A stretch of DNA of 64,000 bases from positions 11,606,501-11,670,500 of the forward strand of contig AP031351.1 in assembly GCA_037833965.1 (NCBI GenBank). The letters are read 5' to 3'. The position numbers and the translations under genes were made by a program. The notes beneath the pieces were generated by a model. The model did not search any database and had not been told where the DNA came from. It saw nothing but the letters and a program-made list of their open reading frames with translations. Positions 12,120 through 24,197 of the stretch are shown piece after piece. The stretch's first letter is position 1, and each line of letters begins with the position of its first letter. The stretch comes from Marchantia polymorpha subsp. ruderalis (Eukaryota > Streptophyta > Marchantiopsida > Marchantiales > Marchantiaceae).

Positions 12120-15100
12120 CGTTCCACCTTGCTCGAACCTCCACGAATCCTATACAATCCCGAAGAAGGTCCAATGCACCGGCGAGCTAATGATTCTACT
12201 CTCGCTGGAAGAAAAACCGAAAATATTTCTTGTCCATCGACTTTCTTCAATACTGATCAGCTCATATCGAAAGCCTGAGGCGAGAAGGCCAGAGAAACTC
12301 GAATAACTCCTCGCCACCGCCTCTGCTGTTGTCACCGCAACTGTGAGTTAAACCCTACGTGGGCAGGAAGCCTGCTGCTAATGTAGGACCCACAATTCTC
12401 CCGAGCTCTCGCCTGCTCAGAAACTCGAAACTCAGAACATTTGGGGACGAAATAATCAATTTCTTGATGCACATAGGACCGAACACGCCGACAGTGTTCA
12501 CAAATCTTGCATCTCTATCTCGTGTAAGAACGAGCAAGGCCATGAACACAATCTGAAGGAGATACGCTGGAAAGGGAAGCAGAGGTAGGCCCTCAGTGAC
12601 CTCCGGTGACCGGTCGGTCGCGTCACCGTCAACCGACGGCCGTCGCTGGGCTGGGCTGGCCGCACATGCAGACGTGAGTGTGTACGCAAATGGCTCGACG
12701 AATGATTTCCTGGAAGATGGATCGTGAACCGTTTTTCGTCTGCAGGATCGAACGCTTGATCGCTTGATCTCAGAAATAAGAGCCAGTGTAATCATGCGCG
12801 GATCATGTGAATCCGAACAAGCAGCTGGAGTCGTCGACGTGAAACATGAGGGAGATCGGAGACCGAATAAGGGAATGGGACGAAAGTCTGGAGCTGAATG
12901 AAAATTCGTAGACATCATGTGGCCGGCCTCCGGGGACCGATCGATAGTTCAGTGACTGTTCGTTTGTGGAGATGGTTACCTAGATCCCGTGTGTTTTCAG
13001 CTGTGGAGAATTGGTTGTCGATGGGAGGGAGGTTTCCATCTCATTCGCAGCGTGCTGTGCGTCGGTCTTTCTTACTTTCAGAAATACTTTGAAAGGATGT
13101 CAGTGGCAGCTAATTCTTTCATAAACGCTCCACATTCACATCGCCGCCCCAGCTCCTCTTCTCACATTTCTGTGTCAATCTTGCATGCAATTGTAGACGA
13201 ACTTTTAGTGTTCTGGACTAACCACTCTCATCTCTGGAGGCACTGCGGCTGACTGCCACCCAGAGACTTCTTGCGTGAGCGCAAGTCCAGAAGGAAGAAC
13301 TTCGCTCTCACTCCAATTGGGAGAAAATTAGTTGATGGGACCATGCGCATCACAAAACCAACGCGTATCATCTTCCTGGCTCCGACAAACCAACAGAGTG
13401 CTGAAAATTGATCATTCCACCAGGGCACAAGGAACTCAGCGGCCATCCTAGCGAACCACGTGCTCAGCGACTCTCATTCCCACTTGATTGGGACACACCA
13501 GAATCTCAAATGCGACCGCCGCCACCATGAGAGACGTCGGCAGGCAAGCAGGAATGCACGCTGTGAATCTGATCCAGACTAGCATCATGTCGCCGTCAGG
13601 TGAAGCAGACGAACTCGTTCTCGCCGCTGCTGTGATGGATCAGCCTCTAGAACCAGGAGCAAGGTCCGATCGATGACGCCAAGCTCAAGGACGGTCGTCG
13701 CGGGAAACACCAACGAAACATTAATTCCTTGAGCCTGCTTCGAGAACCTTCAAGATAGTCGTAGGCCACGCTGGACCACACTGCCAGCTGTGCGATAAAA
13801 TCCATTGGTTTCTCTGATGGCCGATTCGGCAGTTGGCAACGGGCAGGTTGGCCGATTCGATAGAGACGTTAACGAACATGTCCAGCTCCGGCCCTTCTTT
13901 TCAAAGATGAAATCCTTTGAAGTTTCGAATTCTTCTGACAGCGAGAAGAGAGTTGCCCTGAGGGACTTGAAGCTATGGGTGACAGGATTGTTCATTAATG
14001 GGTTGGACAGAGTATAAATCGACTCAGTTTCTGCATTGTGGTACAGAATTCTCTGTCGATATAGACCGAAGGCTGCGAGTGAGCGAGCCTCACAATGTAG
14101 AAATGATCCCAAAGTGACTGATGTCAATAGCTTCGACTGCCTGCACACATGGTTAATGAGGAAGCTCGTACTTCTCTCGCCCTTTGCTTCTACATTGGTA
14201 TCACGGATCTTCATGTACCAATGCTCTATGGCTTGCTTGTACCCAGCATGAGCTGAGCTTGTACTTTTTGTCCGACAGCTCTTATGGTGGATCGAGTTCC
14301 ATGTGCTTGCGTACGTAATACCTGTCTTTGGACTTATGCACCATAGTCCCGTGGAGGAAGGTCCTAGGAAGAGTTACTGAGCGGATTCGATCCAGTTTTT
14401 CCTCAATAAGTTTATTAACGTGGGCTTGACTTTGAACCTGGAATGTTGAGTCTGCTTCCGGCTACAACAGAAAAGAGAATGAAGGTTCGCGCTAATTTGC
14501 AAATGTTACTCGAAGGTTGGACGAAAGAGGCCGGCCCCCAGGTCTCTTCTTTCAGTGTGTCTCGGAGAAGCCAAGCAAGAGTACGTCGGTACAGGAACCC
14601 CTTCAGACAGAAAAGAATTGACAGCAGATGCTCTCGGTAAACTATAAAACCCTGTGTCGTTTTCATCGAGATAACCCAAGTAAACCTCATAATGATAAGC
14701 TGTGGATTGCAACTCGGTCCCTGCCTGGACTCGGCCTTTCAACCACGGCCAATGGCTCCATGCGCGCTGTTGTCAAGGTACATCACATTTTGTCGCTGCG
14801 GTGGAGTGCCCGTGCAGATTGATCACGATTTACGTTTGGGAATCATAAGTGCTGGATTGATTCGAACTCTCGGGTTCAAACAGGATCAAAGAAGACTGAG
14901 TCTCGCGCCAGATTTAATGATTGAGAGAGAACTAAAGCTGCGCAAAATTTCACTGGCCAGGCTCGCATGTGCTTCTTCTCTGATCTGCTGCTCGCTTAAG
15001 CTTGCCAGGGTTTTCTGACAGTTCTGAGCTCAAGTTGGAAAATATCGTCTCGAATTAGTCGTTTGTGACGGGTTACTAGTTTCGTCAGTCGACCCAGAGA

Positions 15101-16771
15101 AAGACTGCAGGTCTGGAAACTGGATACATCGATGACAAACAGCACAAGCTTTCGGAACCTGGCCGAACCCAGCAGGTCAGGCCTAAGCGCTAACCAAGGT
15201 GCTGTGTGGTACGACCTGTTCTCGTCCGGAAATTCACTCCACTTCACTTTCTCCCGCTGTGCACACTGCCCGACGCTACCAGGTATATCTTGTTCTGAAG
15301 TAGGATCTCCTGGCATCTGGAAGGGTGTGGCGACGTGGTCACCAACCAGCGCCCAGGACAATGGAGCCGACGAAGCTTTTGAATTGACGAAGAGTGTAAA
15401 TTTACTCTGACATGGCAAAATGTCACCACGAATTTCCACTGCGGTGGTCACCAGCAAATACTACGTGGCCCTTCACCGAAAGGTAAACCTGCTTTCCACA
15501 CACACGGCTTGGAGCAGCCTCGTTCATGGTCGTTGTTTGAATTTGATATGATTGACACTGATGGAACGTTGTCTGCCGCAAGTCGAAGTTGGTGAGCCGT
15601 CCCATACTATTTCGATCAGATGTTCTGCAGATCGTAGCTTATTTCCGGGAATCGGATTTCGTAAGGCCTTCCTTCATCTTTGCTGACCTGTGAGTCGCTG
15701 TAAATCTACGATATGGATGTCTTCTCTGGGCTTCTCTTGCGACTCTCAATCACAGAACATGGTCATATACATGGTCCGTTTGCTTATACTATCATCGATC
15801 CAGCGGGATACTGGAGTTGATCAGTTGCCATTTGCTTGTTTACAAGATATCAGGGTATAGACATGAATGTAAAGTCCAGACCTCTGTCCTGTTTATCTCT
15901 TTTTCCTTTCATTGACACTGAGAATGACTGGCAAGCTGAGCTTTTAGGAATGAGGAATGTTCAACTCATACTTGTGACAAGCAAATCGGAGCTAACAACA
16001 TGGTGTGAAGGTGATCTGAATGTAATCTACAGTCCTGGAGAAAACTTGGTCGTCTGGAACGAACATGCAGTTCTCTTCTATTTCCAGTTCTATCTGGCCT
16101 AAGCCAACTTTCCTGCACGTTGTTGGCCAAAAGTATATCAATTGTGCATCGTGACCTGATCAATATCCTCAACTTTAGATGGAACCAGACATCCGAGAAA
16201 TAGGAAGAAAATAAGACACCACCTGGAAATTAGAACCAGGCATCTCACCTTCCAGCCCATAACTCCCATATACAGCTAGCGAAGTATAACCATCTAGCGA
16301 GATTTCCTGACGACATTCAAGCTCGTCCTCAATTGAGATAATTCAATTCCGACTTTCAAAAAAGAAATTTCGGATCTTGCGTTAGCGTTAGCCTAATCCT
16401 TTGTCATGTGTTACTATGATACTAGAACTGAGTGTTCATCGATCTTGAGTACACGTTGTATAGTAGGCAGTTTTGCTAACTCTGTCGGTGGGAAGTAGTA
16501 TGTTGAAGTCATGAGTATTACAACCTCTACTATTCGTGAGGTCACGTTCGGCGAACGTGACAAAGCGTCGTGGGTATGTCACACCTCCTATTCAGGAAGA
16601 TTTTTCAGGCAAGACTAATAATACGACAGATTCGGCAGAAGTGAGGAGAGGAGACGAAAGCAAGTGCTTATCGGTAGAATAAGCGTAGATATTTTGTAAT
16701 ATGAGCAAATTTTACAACCCAGAGCCACATGGTCTGACCACTTAAGCTCGAGATGACACAACCAGCACCAA
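12120..16771. other. Intergenic region with no supportable gene
   Basis: About 4.6 kb of mixed composition. 12.1-12.9 kb is moderately GC-rich and is the likely promoter and 5' leader of the methyltransferase gene. Several open stretches of 90-190 codons occur on both strands (minus 12355-12918, 13750-14214, 14996-15457; plus 13805-14017, 14692-15018), but overlapping frames on both strands are open, none carries a recognisable motif, and no consistent splice chain was found. A decayed gene cannot be excluded, most plausibly the minus-strand stretch 14996-15605. Confidence 0.5.
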
Positions 16772-19700
16772 TCAAACACTACTCCAATGCCTGAACCTAC
16801 AGATTCCTCTACGCGTCTCTCCAAAACAATTTCGCACGGACTGCAACATCATGCCCACGGCTGGAACTGCCAAAAACTCGTCCGTTTGTTCCTACACCAC
16901 GAACAAAAAGATTTCTGAGTACGGGAAACCAACAAAACTAACTAGAGACTTGTGGCAAATGTCCAACTTCAATCCCGCGATAATGTAAGATGACAAAATA
17001 AGGCAAGGCAGCAAATCGAAACTCCTAACCAGTGTGAAAGAATTCATCTCATGTTTTAGAGGTCGAGAAAAATACTTACTAGCTCAGACAGCCTGTCCTC
17101 CACGCCACCAGAATCATCACTGCTCATAAACAATTTTTGATACGCTTTTCGGATGCTCCGAACCTGCAACACATCATCACCTCGATTAGCAGCTACAGAG
17201 GAGACAGCGGCTTCGAGATAATGTCAATAAAACTTTGAGTTCGCAACAATGATATTGGTCATCGATGTGAGGCGTCCCGGTGAAGGCCACACCTCGAGGT
17301 CAGAAAAGCCGCATCTTCGCATGCCTTCCAAGTTCAAGCCTCGCAACTCAGCTCTATCCCCAGCAACCATCATGAACATAGGAATGTCTCGATCCACCTG
17401 AATGAGATCAGCAGTGCACAAGACTTCAGTGACAGGACGCACATACATTGCAGACATTGTGAGCACCAAATACTTTCAGGTATGAGGCAGAGAGCGGACG
17501 AGGTTCAGAAACAAAAGTTGGGTTATAAACAAAGATTCACCACCATTGAACCTCCAGCGAGAAAGGAATAGGATCCGATGTGACAGAACTGATGGACTGC
17601 CACGGCCCCACCAGTGTGCACTAAGTCCTGCAACGAACAAGACCATGATTGAATTAGTTTTCATTCACATAGTAACCGCATGTTCAACACATACTGAACG
17701 GTACTCTGCGTTCCAAATCCACCTGTTGTAACAAGGCACGTGAAAACTGCGACATTCAACCAAATGGAAGATAAGTTCAATAATGAAAACCAAGGTTCAG
17801 GAAACGACGTTCTTCCATCGCAAACACAACCGTCGGCACGAGTTCGCTTTTAAAAATAAATGCATACCTCGAGCACAACATGACCACCTAGAAGTGTGCC
17901 ATTTGCAAGAATATTACGATTTCCAACCTTGCAGTCATGAGCGATGTGACAAGACCCCATAATGAGATTATCATTACCGAGTATCTGTACGTCGTTGGTT
18001 CACAAAAACGGATGGTGTTCAGTATATTCATCATATTGGCAACTTCGAATCTCTTCAGATTTGATGTTTAGGGAAAAGTGAAGAGGTTACACGCAGAGCA
18101 CCATATCACTCGGCATGTTACAAGAGATCACAAAACTACTTACAGTATTATCGTCTGGTTTGGAAGATCGGTGAATGCTGGCAAACTCTCGGATGTCGTT
18201 GTTGTTTCCAATGTACAAATGGCATTCATCACCTTCCTGCTCCACATTATTTGAGTTTAGAGTACGACTAGATGCAGAATATTAGTAACGAAAGCTTTAG
18301 AACAAACAGATGATGTACATAAACACTGAATGGAATTGAACCCCACCTTGTACTTCATGTCTTGACACTTCACCCCGACCACAGCATGATAACCAATCAA
18401 ATTGTGGTCACCAATAATAGTTTTTCCCGGTATATCTGCACCAACCACTGCGCCACTACCAATCCACAGGGATAAGTGTTAGTTGAATGGTAGGAAATCG
18501 TTGATCCACGAACTGTAAATTAACATACTGCACAAGTTTTGAGGAGCCGAAAGGACTCATCGGTGACGGGTGGCATAAAACTTCACATTCACTGAAATAC
18601 ATGAACGGATGCTTTCAATCAACAATCGTAGAGAACACTTACGTCAGAAGAACACAGTTTTCCCCCAGCTGTGTATTGCCGAAGATATGGCTTCCAGTGT
18701 GTAGAGTGCAACCATTCCCCAGCTTCACCTTCTGTCCAACAGTACAAAACGCACCAATCTCCACTCCCTACGAATGGAGATGGACGATCCATGAGAGGAT
18801 GGTTGCAATCTAGGAATAGACGTACAAAAGATGCATTGGAAATTCCTCCGCCCTGAAGACATTTTATGTTCCGATTCCTGATTGCAAAAGTGTGGAAAAC
18901 ACCGATGTATACTTGAAACAACCTTTGCATCTCAAACTACAGTCGAGAGGTCCATGAAAAGGGAGTTTCGGACAACTGTGTAATGACTAGTGCGAAAAAA
19001 GCACCTACAGGTGAAGGGGAAGGACATATACTGGATTGGTTTCCATTACCTCGCCAATAATTGCATCTGGATGCACAATGGCCGTTGAGTGAATGATCCT
19101 GGAGTCAGTAGTAGGACTCGGAGGATGTATGAGACTTGCGGATACTACAGAACTCTTGTTGACAGCTTTTACGTTGATTTTCTCCTTTGGTGTCACTGGT
19201 CTTTTCCTCAATTCAAAGTCTGTGAGAGGATGTATGGAAAATAAGATCGGTCAGAAAGGTTCAAGAGCAAGTGTAACCGATTGAATTTTTAGAAGCTTCA
19301 ATACATTTTTGCAAACTCAACTCACCAGCACTAGCAGTCATTTTCTGTATTCTGACTATATTGGAGAAGTTACAGCCATAACGTCCTCGAAGATACTTCG
19401 TACAATTGAATGCAGAAAACCTGCAGCAGGGGACCTTCTGTGACCCACAATTCACGACACAACATTAACTGTCAGCATTCTATCCAGCTTCATCCGATCA
19501 AAACGTGATCACAACTTCAAATTAGATCGGGGATACAGAATTCCAGTAACACAATCATGTCGGGATGTAATTGAGCAACGTAGAGCGCTATGAGTATACC
19601 ATCCCAGTGAATTGCTAAAGGTTGGAATTGACAAGCTTCACGCAGCATGGTGTACGCGGATTACAGTACATTGTAATTGATGCTACCCAGGAAAGAAGCA

Positions 19701-20062
19701 GTCGAATAGAGAAACCGCCGGCTGCTTGCATTTGCGGAAAAACTTGAAGACTTACAGCCTCCAGACATTCCGACAGCTTCTAAAGAAGATCCACTGCCAC
19801 CACATGTAAAGCCCGGTCTTCCAGACGGACTCTTTGACAAGCAGTTACCCCAGAGGACGTCAAGCCTGTCAGTATGAGGGGCCCTGTTCCTCACCGCTGA
19901 AGCTCCGAGAAATCTCAAGCTACTGACACCAGACATGTCGAATCTCCCTGAGGCGACAAACGGGCGTGAATGAATAGGAGAAGGGATTTCTCCGGTGGAG
20001 CCGAAGCTTGAAGCCCGAAGTTTAAACTCGGGCCGGATCCCACAAATCTCAAGGGTGCCCAT
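16772..20062 (-). CDS. LPXA: LpxA-like UDP-N-acetylglucosamine O-acyltransferase
   Basis: The enzyme transfers an R-3-hydroxyacyl chain from ACP to UDP-GlcNAc, the first step of lipid A-type synthesis, which plants retain (known in Arabidopsis). Minus-strand exons with closing phases are 19050-19219, 18643-18767, 18347-18455, 18144-18236, 17868-17984, 17544-17627, 17293-17397, 17080-17163 and 16772-16891. The left-handed beta-helix hexapeptides are clear: [54 protein letters not shown]. Conserved LpxA signatures follow: [32 protein letters not shown] (His in H-I-A-H-D), [31 protein letters not shown]. The helical end is [10 protein letters not shown]. The 5' end is ambiguous. ATG at 20062 with a donor after 19756 (GTAAGT) or 19687 adds a basic Ser/Arg/Gly-rich leader of 100 or more residues that could target an organelle. 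A start at 19341 (16-base exon) would give about 340 residues. Confidence 0.92.
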
Positions 20063-22890
20063 TCAATTCGCAAGCATCCATGAAAGTTCAGAGATCGCCG
20101 TCTCTCCTTTCGTTGCCAGTACTGGTCTACATTATAATGTACAGCTAATCAAAGCAGCCGACGACGAGATGCAGTCACAACCTTCTGCACCGGGAACTAG
20201 AGTCTGGTTCTGCAAGCGCTGCCTACTGGACAGGATTGGACAATCCTCTTTTCCCTCACTGGAAGTATTCACCGTCCCCGTTCAGCTCAACCATTGTTCT
20301 TTACTACAAAACACCCGTCGCTGTAAGTAGACGAGCTGATGCCACACTGTCCAAGTCAAATCCCTGCCCGGTGCCAGACAGGCACTGCACTGAGTACTCG
20401 ACGCCTATTCTTCAGGCTTGCGGTCGTCGTGGTCAGACGACGCACAGCAACATTCATCTCCGATCATTTAGCCAAAATGCCCATCCCGAACCTTGAGCTG
20501 ATTAATCCGCTTCGGACTTGACCAATCTGTTGACCACCACTGGAACACGAATCACCACTAACCAGTGAGTGACAAATGCCTTTCCTGTCCTTCTCATTCT
20601 CGACAGATTCATTAATAGGCCCTGATGTGTGATAACCCTAGAACACTAACGCGCATTTGTTGTCCTTGCTGAACATGATCCCATTTGTTAAAAATCAGCG
20701 AGAATGACGACCTGGCAATCCATCCAATTTGATGGTAGTGGCTGGCTCGATTGTGCGGAGTGATCATCACTCCACACAAAAGCCAACGGTGAGAGGCCAA
20801 TGAGGGATCTAAACTTGGGAGAGACGAGCACACGGAGGTCCAAATGTGGAGTGTGCATGACCTAAACCATTCCTCCCTCGTGCAAGGGATCACTTTGTGT
20901 CAATTCCACCTGATGATGGATGAAGAGAGTCCATAATTATTGGCCTCCAAGCTGTGCACAACGCTCGCAATGCACCAATGCACTTCGCGGATGCGAATCT
21001 CTCCTCGAAGACCTCAAAGATTCCTTTCAAGTACAGTACAGTACGATCGAGCCCTCAGTACACATGTACATGAGAAAAAGAGGATCGCGACTGCTTTCGT
21101 GGGCTTGCGATTTTCTTTTTCTTTTTCTTTTCCTTTTCCCTTCTGTACCAAACCCAGTCGCCGTAGCTGTAGATCCAACGTTCTATCTTACAGACCGGAT
21201 CTAAGTGGTTTACCCAATGGAAGATGAGAAGATCACCAGAACCAGCAGTTGTCTATAATGTACCATTGTGATAAAAGCAACATGGAGGTCATTGAGGTTA
21301 ATATATAAAAAATAAATAAATACATATACACACTTAATTTAACGCATTGTGCCTCCTTCCGTACGGGCACAAGTTTCTCAACGACAACAATAGCCTATCC
21401 CGGACCAACGATCGGGTTCTGATGGGTGGATGGATGGATGGATGGATGGATGTGGACATCCCGCAAGCATGCCCATGGGAGACACCATCAGACTTTATCT
21501 CCATTGTCATTCGCTACCGTCCCCCATTATTGAAGTGCACTGGATATTGCATGATGCAGTCTTGGAATAACGTGGAATATGAATATGAATGTGAAGTGAA
21601 AAGAAGCAATTTTAGAGCATTATCCAAGGTATACCAAAAGAAACCCAACCATGGAATGTAGAGAATTCACTTCCACGACTGCACCTCCATTCTCCCGAGC
21701 TGGAAAAGGGTCTGCATGATCATGGAGGAGCATGAACATGCATTCTTCTGTCCAATGAGATAGGCCAAAAACCAGAACTGATTTGAACTCGAGAATATTA
21801 TACACAAACTTACCAACTGTGATTCTCCTGTAAGCGCAGTATTGCTCATAGTAAGTGAGAGCTATTACATGCTCGTCTTTAATTGTAAGTACCCTCCGCA
21901 GGTATCTCTAACGACTACAGAAAAAAGGATGCATGATGCATGAAATATACGAGATCGTTACATACATATATATTGGCTCGATCAAATCGTAATTATACAT
22001 TTATCTATAATTATACATTTTTTGTATTTACCAAGCAAAACTCATGAGTCTCTTCGGTCTATTTATCAATATCATCGGGCAATCACGAGTGAAAAGCGTG
22101 TGGGAAAGTTAGAGTATGATTGTATCTGAAGGTTGGATATGACTTCCTTCCTCTATTAAAACTTGCCGAGCCAAAATTTGATATGTATAGTTTGAGGTTG
22201 TTTGGATGAAGTGTGAATGTTGTTTACAGATCTGCTTATGATAACCTGAGTTGTAAGGTTTTATTCACTAACAACATGAGATATCAACGCATATTATAAA
22301 TTGGAGTTATAGGTACCGAGATATGCCTATACAGACAATATGACATGTACATGTGAGGTCTTCAAGATCATATCACCCGGAGAATTTTCATGCTAGGAGT
22401 TTTTATTGAGGGCATTTCTACGTAAACTCTGTGCCCTCTCATAGTGTGACAAATGCCTTGATGAAGTTGATTTGGAAAGATACAAAAGTGTGACTCCGAA
22501 GGAGGCTTCTGCAGGCGGATCAGAACCAAACCAGACACTCGATTGGTCGAGTCTTCTAGAGATTAGCTCCGTATGGCAAATTTGGACGAGGAACGTCAGA
22601 GTCCCGGACCATCTTCTATCCTTGTAGTCGAGCCGCCGCTGCGCAAGCAACTTCCTTGCTGAGCCACGAAATCAGGACCTGTGAATTAAAACTGCAAATT
22701 TAATGGATTAAGAATCATTATTACGAATATGCGATGCACGGGATTGACGAAAACGCAGAAGACCGACGGATCAGAAGAATGCACAGCAACACATTTTCGG
22801 ATTTAGATTCGGACCACCGGAACATGGCGCCTTACCCTACAATGGACCGCGTAGTCCTCTTACTCTTCCTCTTCCTCTTCCCGTGAACAG
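20063..22890. other. Intergenic region; probable upstream region of the LpxA gene
   Basis: No gene supported. Short open stretches exist on both strands (for example minus 22393-22650, plus 20940-21227), but they have no recognisable domain. The stretch contains a pyrimidine-rich C/T tract near 21110-21140 and a TGGA microsatellite, and becomes AT-rich around 21.9-22.4 kb. 22.75-22.9 kb is probably the promoter side of the downstream plus-strand gene. Confidence 0.5.
21427..21452. repeat. (TGGA)n microsatellite
   Basis: About six and a half uninterrupted TGGA units. Confidence 0.9.
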
Positions 22891-23282
22891 CGCTCGTGCA
22901 TGACACGTGGCGAGACAAACGATGCGTCGGTAAGAACAAGTTGTCAATGCCACGTGTCAAAAGGCGGACAGAGGGAGAGCAGGCCATGGCATCGATCGGA
23001 TTGCGAGTGCCTCGGCGCGGGCGACAGCGGTGGCCTCGAGCCCCACGGCCACATTGCGCTTGCGCCACTCGGGGCTCGAATTCGCGGCCACGGATCCGTT
23101 CGAGCTGAGGCTCGGTGGTTGCGTTCAGGCCCTCACTCTTCGAGCGACCGCGAAAGATTGGATGGCGGGCGGGCTTCGTGCACTCCACGGCGCTGTTTAT
23201 GGATGCAAGCCTTGTGCAGGCCCCAGGGTGGCGCTCGAGCTCGAGGGTCAGGAGTTGGAGCTGACGGCGGCTGATTCTCGCC

Positions 23283-24197
23283 ATGGGTGTCAGAGTGGCA
23301 GGCGTTGTTGGTTGTAGTCAGAGTCTGAGGGTTGCGAGTAATTTGGTGCTCGGGGATTCGAGAGCGCACTTGAAGGTTTCGGACATTCATGCGCCGAAGG
23401 ACTCGTCTAGGGCACGTCAGAGTCGCTCGGGCACGTTCAGTTGGATCGAGCAGACCGCGCCGCGGACGTTGTCGCTGCCGTTGGGGATGCACGTCAGAGG
23501 GAACGAGAGACACCACGAAGGACGAGTTGGCGCTTGTGAAGCGGTCGGGGGGATTGCTCACGAGATCAAAGTGTGCACGCAGAAAGCATGCCGAAAGAGC
23601 GGCAGTCTGCAGACTCTGGATGTGCTAAGAAGCCTCGCACCTTCGGATGTGGCTGTGGATTCGTGCGGCTGCCTGGGAAAGTGTGGCTCGGGACCGAATT
23701 TGGTGGTGCTCCCAGGGCAATTGATTGTAAGCCATTGTAGCACTGCGGCGCATGCGGCTCGGTTGATGGACCTTCAGTGCGGGGCTGCGGACCCTGCCAC
23801 CAATTTGAAAGCCCTCGGACTGAAAGAACAGGGTAACAAATGTTTTGAAAACGGAGACCTCGCGCGAGCAGAAAAATCTTACTCTGAGGCCATCGAGTTG
23901 AAGCCATCAGGAGGTCTTCATTTCATCTACGGCAATCGATCGGCTGCGCGACTTGCCATGGGAGATTTAGACGGGGCGCTGGAGGATGCTGCCCAGGCTG
24001 CGATCCTTGCACCCTCGTGGTCAGGCTCACATCTACGAAAGGCAGACGCTTTTGTGCAGCGCGGGGATTTCGTCAATGCAAAGAAATCTTGTTCCAGGGC
24101 ATTGCAACTCGATCCAGAACTGAGGCGATCCAAGTCTTTGCAGGCTAAGCTCAAGCAGATCGAGGAAAGCCTTGAGCTCCAACGCGTCAATTCATAA
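23283..24197 (+). CDS. Thioredoxin-like [2Fe-2S] domain plus TPR protein, probably plastid-targeted
   Basis: A single open frame of 304 residues without introns, starting at the first ATG after an in-frame stop (context GCCATGG). Residues 1 to about 90 are rich in Arg and Ser, consistent with an organelle transit peptide. Residues 94-150 are a thioredoxin-fold ferredoxin-like [2Fe-2S] domain: VCTQKACRKSGS (Cys98, Cys103) and SCGCLGKCGSGPNLVVLP (Cys128, Cys130, Cys134), the usual C-x-C-x3-C/GPN pattern of plant members. Residues 174-280 carry about three tetratricopeptide repeats (LKEQGNKCFENGDLARAEKS; YGNRSAARLAMGDLDGALED; LRKADAFVQRGDFVNAKKSC), ending in a charged helix. Plant proteins of this layout exist, but I know no established function. 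An iron-sulfur-dependent partner-binding or chaperone role is inference. 5' DNA at 22.85-23.28 kb is GC-rich and open in several frames, probably a leader or promoter. Confidence 0.9.
   Translation: MGVRVAGVVGCSQSLRVASNLVLGDSRAHLKVSDIHAPKDSSRARQSRSGTFSWIEQTAPRTLSLPLGMHVRGNERHHEGRVGACEAVGGIAHEIKVCTQKACRKSGSLQTLDVLRSLAPSDVAVDSCGCLGKCGSGPNLVVLPGQLIVSHCSTAAHAARLMDLQCGAADPATNLKALGLKEQGNKCFENGDLARAEKSYSEAIELKPSGGLHFIYGNRSAARLAMGDLDGALEDAAQAAILAPSWSGSHLRKADAFVQRGDFVNAKKSCSRALQLDPELRRSKSLQAKLKQIEESLELQRVNS

Noticed and set aside
12355..12918. 187-codon minus-strand open frame upstream of the methyltransferase
   Set aside because: Overlapping frames on both strands are also open, the composition is GC-biased, there is no recognisable motif, and it does not splice into the methyltransferase gene.
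19261..19455. Minus-strand open stretch with a mitochondrial-leader-like composition directly upstream of an LpxA exon
   Set aside because: No ATG in frame except the one at 19341, and its acceptors are not in phase with the donors of the upstream ATG 20062 exon. Only its last 16 bases are kept, as an alternative start.
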